Assembly (NCBI GenBank): GCA_023424785.1
Contig: JAFADP010000167.1
Location: forward strand, 1 to 5,345
Origin: Bacillota bacterium
GTDB taxonomy: Bacteria; Bacillota; Clostridia; Clostridiales; Clostridiaceae
Direction: 5' to 3'
DNA length: 5,345 nucleotides
The position numbers and the translations under genes were made by a program. Under the pieces are notes generated by a model. That model had not been told where the DNA came from and searched no databases. It saw nothing but the letters and a program-made list of their open reading frames with translations. Of this stretch, positions 1 to 5,345 are shown one piece after another (position 1 is the stretch's first letter; each line of letters starts with the position of its first letter).

Positions 1-71
1 TGTTGCAATTATGTAGCATCTTATTTTTATATAAAATAACAATATATATATTTACTTATAAAACATTCCAT

Positions 72-77
72 TATAAT
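72..77 (+). promoter_or_regulatory. Probable -10 box of the lipoprotein gene promoter
   Basis: A perfect TATAAT stands at 72-77, about 38 bases before the ATG at 116. The best -35 candidate is TTTACT at 51-56, four of six consensus bases with a short 15-base spacer, so the -35 assignment is weak. The surrounding 1-103 is almost pure A/T and contains other AT-rich look-alikes, which lowers confidence. No operator-like palindrome is evident, and no coding region can be supported in 1-115. Confidence 0.45.
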
Positions 78-115
78 ATATAATTAACATATATAAATTA
101 AATGGGGGTTACATA

Positions 116-901
116 ATGATAAAGAAAGTATTAAGTATATTAGCTATTACATTAGTATCTTTTAACTTAGTTTCTTGTATTGTAAAAACAGGATTTGAAG
201 ATAATAGTACTATATTTACTTCAAATAAAAATGGAGAAAAAGTAAGTGAAGAATATGAAATTTCAGGTGTAAATTCTATTGATATTGAAGTAGATGCAGC
301 TATTGTAAAAATTAAAAATTATGATGGAGATACAATAAAAGTTGAAGGATATTTAGGAAAGTCAAGTAAAGGATTAACAAATAAGAAGAAAAGTGATGAA
401 GTAGAAATAGTTGAAAAGTGTAGCAAGAAAGTTGTTAATAATGATTTATCAGATTATGAAATATTAATTCCAAGCAATTTTAATGGGGACTTAAGTTTTA
501 CTATAGGATTAGGAACTGGAGATTTAAATGATGTAAAAGTAAATGAGTTAGAAGTAGAAAGTGGTACAGGAGAGTTTAATATTAATAATGTTGTATTTAA
601 CAAACTTGATTTATCTTGTGGTGTAGGAAATGTAACTATGAATTTAAATGAAAAATGTGGAGATATGGATATTGAAGGTGGAGTTGGAGAAACAATAATT
701 AATATTAAAGAAGTTGGTGGAAACTTAACTTGTGAAGGTGGAGTAGGAAGTACAAAAATTACCTTACCAGAAAATGCACCAGTTAAATTTAATACAGAAT
801 CAGGTTTAGGTAAATGTAATATAAGTGCAAGAACATCTGGAGAAAATACCTACACTTTTAACTTAGAAGTTGGAGTTGGAGATATAAAAATAACTAATTA
901 A
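116..901 (+). CDS. Putative lipoprotein with DUF4097-like beta-helix repeats
   Basis: The 261-residue product starts with a lipoprotein signal peptide: Lys3-Lys4, a hydrophobic stretch (5-19) and the lipobox L-V-S-C, predicting lipidation of Cys21 and anchoring to the outer face of the membrane. From about residue 46 the protein is made of short beta strands, and from 131 on a Gly-x-Gly turn recurs about every 20 residues (near 131, 150, 169, 189, 209, 230 and 253), ending in GVGDIKI. This is the pattern of the DUF4097 / putative adhesin family, which folds as a stacked beta-sheet rack; no enzymatic residues are seen. The family occurs in envelope-stress and cell-surface contexts, but its molecular role is poorly known. 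The start is supported by GGGGG at 104-108, seven bases before ATG. The mature part holds five further cysteines (102, 168, 181, 206, 234), unusual for an exported protein. It appears monocistronic, closed by the hairpin at 900-932. Confidence 0.85.
   Translation: MIKKVLSILAITLVSFNLVSCIVKTGFEDNSTIFTSNKNGEKVSEEYEISGVNSIDIEVDAAIVKIKNYDGDTIKVEGYLGKSSKGLTNKKKSDEVEIVEKCSKKVVNNDLSDYEILIPSNFNGDLSFTIGLGTGDLNDVKVNELEVESGTGEFNINNVVFNKLDLSCGVGNVTMNLNEKCGDMDIEGGVGETIINIKEVGGNLTCEGGVGSTKITLPENAPVKFNTESGLGKCNISARTSGENTYTFNLEVGVGDIKITN
674..750 (+). repeat. Internal direct repeat encoding adjacent EGGVG rungs
   Basis: GAAGGTGGAGT occurs at 674-684 and again at 734-744, exactly 60 bases (20 codons) apart and in frame, followed by near-identical TGGAGA and AGGAAG. 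Both copies encode E-G-G-V-G. The period matches the rung spacing of the protein repeat, so this is the DNA trace of duplicated structural rungs within the lipoprotein gene, not a mobile or regulatory element. Confidence 0.7.
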
Positions 902-932
902 AAAATAAGGAGCCTAAGGCTCCTTATTTTTT
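900..932. terminator. Bidirectional intrinsic terminator between convergent genes
   Basis: Left arm 900-914 and right arm 918-932 are perfect 15-base complements around a three-base loop (TAA). The core is GGAGCC/GGCTCC and the outer part is A-rich on the left and T-rich on the right, giving a U-tract for transcripts of either strand. The hairpin overlaps the stop codon of the lipoprotein gene (899-901). Its loop and right arm also contain the last five codons and the stop codon (914-916) of the minus-strand membrane-protein gene. One element therefore ends both transcripts. Confidence 0.92.
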
Positions 933-1300
933 AATAATTTAGTAGTTATTAATAATATAGAAATAAGTATAGGTAATATAAAGAAAGTTAATACAGCTAT
1001 TTGAAAGCTTTCATTTAACATGTAAGAAGCTAAAAAATAAGCTATTTCTAATATAATACCAATGTAATAAAACGGTATACCAAATTTTCTTTCATATTTA
1101 AGTCCATGACAGCCAACTACAAGTAATATATGTGATAGAAGTAGTATGCCTGTATTAACTTTTATTTCTAAGTTAGATTGAAATAACATAAAGAAAAATA
1201 ATACTGATATAAACATTAATCTACCAGCAGAAAATATAAATTCTACAAATTCTAACTTTTCTAACATAACTTCAGCTTTGTTTTCTTTAATTTCTATCAT
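914..1300 (-). CDS. Small four-helix integral membrane protein, function unknown
   Basis: The 128-residue product has a charged N-terminus (residues 1-19, rich in Glu and Lys) and then four hydrophobic segments at roughly 21-40, 49-66, 74-95 and 99-122, ending in a short basic tail (KLLKNKEP). It is therefore predicted to sit in the cytoplasmic membrane. I do not recognise a family, and no catalytic or metal-binding motif is evident. The ATG (1298-1300 on the minus strand) is supported by AAGGGGG at 1308-1314, seven bases upstream, and by a good promoter further upstream (1330-1358). The gene appears monocistronic: its neighbours on both sides are on the plus strand. Its final codons lie inside the shared terminator hairpin. 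A real gene is supported by the ribosome binding site, promoter and terminator together; the function cannot be inferred from context. Confidence 0.8.
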   Translation of the reverse strand: MIEIKENKAEVMLEKLEFVEFIFSAGRLMFISVLFFFMLFQSNLEIKVNTGILLLSHILLVVGCHGLKYERKFGIPFYYIGIILEIAYFLASYMLNESFQIAVLTFFILPILISILLITTKLLKNKEP

Positions 1301-1329
1301 AAATTTTCCCCCTTAGTTTGTCTAATTTA

Positions 1330-1358
1330 ATCTTAGCATACTTAAATGAATTTGTTAA
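1330..1358 (-). promoter_or_regulatory. Extended -10 sigma-A-type promoter for the small membrane protein
   Basis: On the minus strand a -35 box TTAACA (1353-1358, five of six consensus bases) is followed after exactly 17 bases by a -10 box TAAGAT (1330-1335, four of six). An extended -10 TG dinucleotide lies at 1337-1338, giving TGCTAAGAT. The expected transcript start is near 1323, giving a leader of only about 20 bases that contains the ribosome binding site and leaves no room for a riboswitch. Confidence 0.7.
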
Positions 1359-1394
1359 TATTTTATATTTATTAAATATTTTAAAAGAACATTC

Positions 1395-1422
1395 TTGAAG
1401 AAAATGTAAAATAAAATATAAT
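1395..1422 (+). promoter_or_regulatory. Sigma-A-type promoter for the radical SAM gene
   Basis: TTGAAG at 1395-1400 (four of six -35 bases) and a perfect TATAAT at 1417-1422 are separated by 16 bases. This sits back to back with the minus-strand promoter at 1330-1358, so 1301-1520 is a divergent promoter region. The predicted start near 1429 gives a leader of about 90 bases to the ATG at 1521. That leader is very A/T-rich; I see only a weak all-A/T inverted repeat (TTAATTT 1456-1462 / AAATTAA 1474-1480) and no riboswitch or attenuator. Confidence 0.65.
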
Positions 1423-1511
1423 TTTATATATAAGTCGTAAAAAAGAGAAAAGATCTTAATTTTTATTGAAAATAAATTAATATGCGAAAAAATGTTTATA
1501 ATAAAATAAAT

Positions 1512-1517
1512 GGTGAT
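1512..1517 (+). promoter_or_regulatory. Ribosome binding site deciding the start of the radical SAM gene
   Basis: GGTGAT at 1512-1517 pairs with the GGAGGTGAT-complementary end of 16S rRNA. It places the ATG at 1521 four bases after GGTGA, equivalent to about seven bases from where GGAGG would lie. The in-frame upstream ATG at 1482 has only AT-rich sequence before it and no purine-rich site. The site therefore favours 1521 as the true start. Confidence 0.7.
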
Positions 1518-1520
1518 GAA

Positions 1521-2789
1521 ATGAAAGAATACTTCAAATTTAAAGAAAAAACAGTACTCATAAGTGGAAAAAAGAGAGGACTAATACAAAATTTAAAGGA
1601 AAATAAAGTTTATTCTATAGATGAAAATAGTGTTAAATATTTAATACCAATTCTTAATGGAAATAAAATAGATTCAATAGTTAAAAAAGAAGACTTAAAT
1701 GAATTTATTGATTTTCTAAATATTTTAGTAAATAGAAGCTTAGGTGAATTTACAGATATACCAATTAAATCAGGAGAAATTAATATAAATAAAGTTATTA
1801 ATAAAACATTTAATAATGTTTGGTTTGAACTTCGTAAAGCATGTAATTTAAAGTGTTGCCATTGTTATATGGATTGTAATTCTAATAGAGATAGTAACTT
1901 AAAATTGCTTAACTTAAATGAGTGGAAAAATATAATTAATGAGTTAACTAATTATAAAGTAGAAAGAATTACATTAATAGGAGGAGAACCATTAATATTT
2001 AAACATATTACAGAGCTTATAGATTATATAAATCTTAAGTTACCAAAATGCGAAATTGTATTATATTCTAATTTATCATTATTAAGTGATAATATATTAA
2101 ACTGCATTATAAAAAATAAAGTTAAAGTAGTAACATCCATTTATTCAAATGAAAGCAATATTCATAATAAAATTACTGGACATATAGGAAGTTTTAATTT
2201 AACAGTTGAGAATATTAAAAAATTAAGAAGAAATAATGTTTATGTTCAAGCTAATAGTGTACTTATGACTTATAATGTTAATAATATTTCACAAACTAAG
2301 AGATTTATATATGACTTAACAGGTGTTATGGGCAGAATAGATATTATTAGAGATATAGGAAAATCAAAAGATCACTTAATACCTAAAAATATATCAAATA
2401 AATTTAATAGAGTTAGAACTAAAGCAGACTTTAACTTAATTAGTGAAAAAGATTTTATTAGAAATTATTCTGGTAATAGCTGTTGGACTGGAAAGATTAA
2501 TATTAGCTGTGATGGATATATAAGTCCATGTATTATGGGAGAAGATTTTATTAATAAAGATTTCAATATTAGAAATTACTCTTTAGAAGAGCTTTTAGAT
2601 AAATATATTATTCCTAGTTTTTGGAGTATTTCTAAAGATAATATTGAAGTATGTAAAGACTGTGAGTATAGATATGTATGTAAAGATTGTAGACCTATAA
2701 ATAAAGAAGGAAATAATAAACTTTCTAAAGGAGGTTTTTGTAACTATAATCCTTATACTGGTATATGGGAAAATGAAAAAAGAGACTAA
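1521..2789 (+). CDS. Radical SAM/SPASM protein, probable peptide-modifying enzyme
   Basis: Numbering below starts from the upstream ATG at 1482; subtract 13 for the preferred 422-residue form starting at 1521. Residues 14-90 form a small N-terminal domain with the pattern of peptide-recognition (RRE-like) regions of maturases, including ENKVYSID and a short helical stretch. The radical SAM core begins at 113: C121-x3-C125-x2-C128 should bind the S-adenosylmethionine-cleaving [4Fe-4S] cluster, and GGEP at 167-170 is the SAM-contact motif. The C-terminus is a SPASM domain with C334, C343, C350, then C391-x2-C394-x5-C400-x2-C403 and C420, the full set of eight expected for two auxiliary clusters. 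Family knowledge: such proteins install thioether or C-C crosslinks in ribosomal peptides, activate sulfatases, or act in cofactor synthesis. The RRE-like N-terminus and absence of a sulfatase favour peptide maturation, which is inference. Additional cysteines C126 and C132 flank the core motif. It is cytoplasmic and monocistronic; no precursor peptide is next to it. Confidence 0.88.
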   Translation: MKEYFKFKEKTVLISGKKRGLIQNLKENKVYSIDENSVKYLIPILNGNKIDSIVKKEDLNEFIDFLNILVNRSLGEFTDIPIKSGEININKVINKTFNNVWFELRKACNLKCCHCYMDCNSNRDSNLKLLNLNEWKNIINELTNYKVERITLIGGEPLIFKHITELIDYINLKLPKCEIVLYSNLSLLSDNILNCIIKNKVKVVTSIYSNESNIHNKITGHIGSFNLTVENIKKLRRNNVYVQANSVLMTYNVNNISQTKRFIYDLTGVMGRIDIIRDIGKSKDHLIPKNISNKFNRVRTKADFNLISEKDFIRNYSGNSCWTGKINISCDGYISPCIMGEDFINKDFNIRNYSLEELLDKYIIPSFWSISKDNIEVCKDCEYRYVCKDCRPINKEGNNKLSKGGFCNYNPYTGIWENEKRD

Positions 2790-2819
2790 TGCTTATTAGG
2801 CAGTAGTCTCAACGTTTTT
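2776..2819. terminator. Bidirectional intrinsic terminator spanning two stop codons
   Basis: The arms 2782-2794 and 2798-2810 pair over 13 positions (outer GAGACTA with TAGTCTC, inner TGC with GCA) with one A-G mismatch, one G-T wobble and a loop of ATT. On the minus strand the hairpin is followed by six T residues (complement of 2776-2781), a strong terminator for the transporter operon. On the plus strand the tail is AACGTTTTT, weaker but usable for the radical SAM gene. The left arm includes the radical SAM stop codon (2787-2789); the right arm and loop contain the last four codons and the stop (2796-2798) of the transporter. Confidence 0.8.
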
Positions 2820-4070
2820 AATTAATGTCTCTATTTTTTCTGTTTTTAATAATAAAAATCCACCTATAATAAATAATACAATTAAGCTTATAATACCATT
2901 TCGAGTTTCTCCTGTAATTTGTGTTACTATACCAACTAAAAATGGTCCCATTATTGCTGCAAACTTACCAAAAATATTGTAAAATCCAAAGAATTCATTA
3001 GAGTTTTCTTTAGGAATAATTTTTGCAAAGTAGCTTCTTGAAATAGCTTGAATTCCACCTTGTACAGAGCCTACTGCTATAGCTAAAATCCAAAAATCTA
3101 AAATGGTTTTTAAGAAGTAGCCATATATGCATATAGCAGTATAAGTTATAATACCTACATATAGCATCTTTTTTGCACCAAATTTTTCTGACAGCTTCCC
3201 ATAAATTATAGTAAAAGGAAATGCAACAAATTGAGTTGATAATAAAATTAATAATAATGATGTCATAGATATTCCTAAATCTGTCCCATAAGATGTTGCC
3301 ATTCCTATTATTGTATCAACTCCATCAATATAAAAGAAATATGCAATTAAAAAAGTGAATATTTTTTTGTTCTTATTAATATTTTTAAAGGTTTTAAATA
3401 AACGTGAAAAAGACTTTTTTATTACTTTTGGCTCTTTATCTATATAGTATTTCTGATCTACATTTTTAAGAAGTGGAATAGTAAAAACTCCCCACCAAAG
3501 TGCTGTTATTAAAAAGGATAGTTTACATGCTAAAGGTAAAGAAATAGGTAAAATTTCATTTTGAGATAACAATACTATTACTATTGAAATAATAAAAGGT
3601 ATTGTACTACCTATATATCCAAGTGCAAATCCCATAGAAGATACTTTATCCATTCTTTCTTTTTCTGTAACATCAACTAAAAAAGCATCATAAAAAATGT
3701 TCCCACCAGCAAAGCCAACTACAGTAAAACCATATACTATTAAAAGTAATATAGGTTTATTTGATGGAACAAATGCTAATAATATAGTAGATATAGTACC
3801 TAATAAAAAGAAGCATTTAAAAAACTTCTTCTTATTTCCTTTATAATCTGCAATTGTTCCAAGTATAGGTGCTAAAAGTGAAATAATGAGAGTAGATAAG
3901 GATATGGTGTACCCCCAGAAAGCTGTTGAAGTAGAAGAAGACATTCCTCCACTTGTAGCTACCATTTTAAAATATATTGGAAGTATAGTTGAAGTAATAG
4001 TCATTGAATATGCAGAATTTCCCCAGTCATAAAATGCCCAACTTAACTCTCTTTTTGTTAGTTTACTCAA
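2796..4070 (-). CDS. MFS transporter of the UMF1 / Atg22-like family
   Basis: The 424-residue product has about twelve hydrophobic segments and a basic central loop (about 201-234) between two halves, the classic major facilitator layout. It begins with the UMF1-type motif SWAFYDWGNSAY (10-21) and has a motif-A-like loop GTIADYKGNKK (71-81). YIDG lies at 247-250 in helix 7, and the strongly conserved family stretch VQGGIQAISRSYFAKIIP occupies 336-353. These point to the UMF1 family, related to the fungal vacuolar effluxer Atg22. Substrates of bacterial members are largely undefined; small organic molecules or amino acids are possible. The start is TTG (4068-4070), chosen because a strong site lies seven bases upstream and the conserved N-terminus would be lost at the next Met (residue 23). 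It follows the phosphodiesterase gene by 24 bp and is probably co-transcribed with it, ending at the hairpin at 2776-2819. Confidence 0.9.
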   Translation of the reverse strand: MSKLTKRELSWAFYDWGNSAYSMTITSTILPIYFKMVATSGGMSSSTSTAFWGYTISLSTLIISLLAPILGTIADYKGNKKKFFKCFFLLGTISTILLAFVPSNKPILLLIVYGFTVVGFAGGNIFYDAFLVDVTEKERMDKVSSMGFALGYIGSTIPFIISIVIVLLSQNEILPISLPLACKLSFLITALWWGVFTIPLLKNVDQKYYIDKEPKVIKKSFSRLFKTFKNINKNKKIFTFLIAYFFYIDGVDTIIGMATSYGTDLGISMTSLLLILLSTQFVAFPFTIIYGKLSEKFGAKKMLYVGIITYTAICIYGYFLKTILDFWILAIAVGSVQGGIQAISRSYFAKIIPKENSNEFFGFYNIFGKFAAIMGPFLVGIVTQITGETRNGIISLIVLFIIGGFLLLKTEKIETLIKNVETTA

Positions 4071-4077
4071 ATTTTTA

Positions 4078-4088
4078 CTCCCCCTTTT
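4078..4088 (-). promoter_or_regulatory. Ribosome binding site supporting a TTG start of the transporter
   Basis: On the minus strand AAAAGGGGGAG (4088 down to 4078) lies seven bases before the TTG at 4068-4070, within the 24-bp gap after the phosphodiesterase stop codon. There is no in-frame ATG nearby, so this site fixes the non-ATG start. The gap is too short for a separate promoter, consistent with one transcript. Confidence 0.8.
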
Positions 4089-4094
4089 TTGTAT

Positions 4095-5345
4095 TTAAAG
4101 CTCTAATATTTCATCTACAGCTTCTCCATCTATATTTTCTAAGCTAATGTTTAATATTTTAGCTAAAGTAGGTGCATGATTTATTATTTTTCCATTAGGA
4201 ATAGTAATTCCTTCTTTAAATCCTAAACCACATCCTACAAAAAATGTACCATAATTATCTTTAGCAGGATAATATCCATGAGTTGCTTTATACATATGCT
4301 TAACTTTACCTATAGATTTAGTTTCAATATTTTCTATTATATCTCCATTTAAGTCATCTATAAAATAATATCCTAAAGCTCCTTCTACCATTAAATCTGC
4401 ATTTGTATCTCCACCTGCAATTTTTATTCTCTTATTATCTAAAACAAAATCTATAATATTTTGTTTTTTATATTCATCTAAGAGATTTTTAACATTATCA
4501 ATACAGCTTTTATCTTTAAAATATATATAGCAAGATCCATCTAAGCTTTTGCTTATTACTTTATAATCTATAATCTTTCCTTTATTATTAACCTTAATTA
4601 GGTTATTATCTAAAAATAATTTATTTAGTCTTATACTTTTAGATACATCTAATGCACTATGATCACCTAAGGCAACAATGGTAGAATTATTATATATGTT
4701 CTTATTTTTTAAAGCTTTAATTATTTCACCAAGTCTATTATCATGTCTTAAAAGTGCATCATTAGCTTCTTTACTACCATATCCATAATTATGCCTATTT
4801 GTATCAACGTCAGTAAAATGAATTAACATTAAATTAGGAGTATACTTATATATAGTATGTTTTACACATTCTAAAACAAAATCATCTAAGGCTGGTTGTG
4901 TAGTTCCTTTTCTAATATTACCAAACATTTTATTAAGTTCTAGTTGATACTTTAGTGAACCAGAATAAGCAGACATTAAAATTTGATTGTGATAAGACTT
5001 AGTAGGAAAAATTTCAGGCAAATTATAAGTTATTGAACTTCTTCCTGTAACTGGCCATAAAATAGAGCAAGTAGTATATCCTTTTTCTTTAGCTTTATCA
5101 TATAAGGTATCTCCCTTTAAATCTTTTCTATACCAATACCAATTAGGATTTAAATCATTTAATTTAAATTTTGTATTATCAATAATTCCATGATTTTTAG
5201 GATATTTTCCTGTAACTATAGTTGCATGTGCTGGATAAGTTAAGGTAGGATAAATAGATTGAACATTTTCTATTAAGCTTCCTTTCTCTATTAAAGTTTT
5301 AAAATTAGGTAATGTTTTTAAAATTTCTAAATCATCTGATGATAC
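4095..5345 (-). CDS. Type I phosphodiesterase/nucleotide pyrophosphatase family protein (5' partial)
   Basis: The frame is open from the stop at 4095-4097 to the window edge, giving 416 visible residues; the N-terminus is missing. Numbering from the edge, the catalytic segment YPTLTYPAH (32-40), with likely nucleophile Thr36, is followed by TIVTGKYPKNHG. Metal ligands typical of this alkaline-phosphatase-superfamily group are visible: Asp181 and His185 in DVDTNRH, Asp228-His229 in GDHS, and His356 in THGY. The first metal-binding Asp should lie just outside the window, before the opening VSSDDLE. Family members hydrolyse phosphodiester or pyrophosphate bonds using two zinc ions; the substrate here is unknown. 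No C-terminal membrane helix or sorting motif is seen, and whether it is secreted cannot be judged without the N-terminus. An internal TTG at 5021 is not the start, since it lies after the catalytic Thr. It is probably first or upstream in an operon with the UMF1 transporter. Confidence 0.9.
   Translation of the reverse strand, partial: VSSDDLEILKTLPNFKTLIEKGSLIENVQSIYPTLTYPAHATIVTGKYPKNHGIIDNTKFKLNDLNPNWYWYRKDLKGDTLYDKAKEKGYTTCSILWPVTGRSSITYNLPEIFPTKSYHNQILMSAYSGSLKYQLELNKMFGNIRKGTTQPALDDFVLECVKHTIYKYTPNLMLIHFTDVDTNRHNYGYGSKEANDALLRHDNRLGEIIKALKNKNIYNNSTIVALGDHSALDVSKSIRLNKLFLDNNLIKVNNKGKIIDYKVISKSLDGSCYIYFKDKSCIDNVKNLLDEYKKQNIIDFVLDNKRIKIAGGDTNADLMVEGALGYYFIDDLNGDIIENIETKSIGKVKHMYKATHGYYPAKDNYGTFFVGCGLGFKEGITIPNGKIINHAPTLAKILNISLENIDGEAVDEILEL

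Noticed and set aside
1..103. AT-rich leader before the lipoprotein gene as an origin or regulatory RNA
   Set aside because: No DnaA-box clusters, iterons or GC-containing stems are visible; the low-complexity A/T runs match the general composition.
674..750. G-rich repeats as a possible quadruplex or recombination site
   Set aside because: The 60-base period is in frame and matches the protein rung repeat; G runs are only two bases long.
1456..1480. Inverted repeat TTAATTT / AAATTAA in the radical SAM leader
   Set aside because: It is only seven all-A/T pairs in a region of extreme A/T content and is expected by chance; no supporting riboswitch or operator features.
1301..1520. Possible short precursor peptide gene upstream of the radical SAM gene
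   Set aside because: Every ATG-initiated frame I traced on either strand in this region ends within about ten codons, and none is Cys- or Gly-rich.
4095..5021. Complete 308-residue protein starting at TTG 5021
   Set aside because: The same frame continues upstream to the window edge and includes the catalytic threonine segment, and no ribosome binding site precedes 5021.

Overview
The window is a very AT-rich, tightly packed bacterial chromosomal segment. Low G+C, strong purine-rich (GGGGG or GGTGA) ribosome binding sites, A/T-ending codons and the protein families present all suggest a Clostridium-like Firmicute; the species cannot be fixed from the sequence alone. No rRNA, tRNA, CRISPR array, insertion sequence or phage gene is visible, and base composition looks even throughout.

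Layout. A plus-strand gene (116-901) encodes a lipoprotein with a DUF4097-type repeated beta-strand body. It converges on a minus-strand gene for a small four-helix membrane protein (914-1300), and a perfect 15-bp hairpin (900-932) serves as terminator for both. The 220-bp region 1301-1520 carries two divergent sigma-A-type promoters, one for the small membrane protein and one for a plus-strand radical SAM/SPASM enzyme (best start 1521, end 2789). The enzyme gene converges on a minus-strand MFS transporter of the UMF1/Atg22-like family (2796-4070, TTG start), with a second hairpin spanning both stop codons. Upstream of the transporter, 24 bp away on the same strand, is a type I phosphodiesterase/nucleotide pyrophosphatase-family gene. 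It runs off the right edge of the window (4095 to beyond 5345); its reading frame stays open through the last base, so its real start lies outside.

How the genes may work together. The phosphodiesterase and transporter are very probably one operon, suggesting hydrolysis of a phosphate ester coupled to transport of a product or substrate, but the substrate is unknown. The radical SAM/SPASM protein has all eight SPASM cysteines and an N-terminal region resembling the recognition domains of peptide-modifying enzymes, yet no precursor peptide is found beside it. This orphan maturase-like enzyme is the most interesting item. The lipoprotein and small membrane protein are each monocistronic, with no clear functional link to the others.
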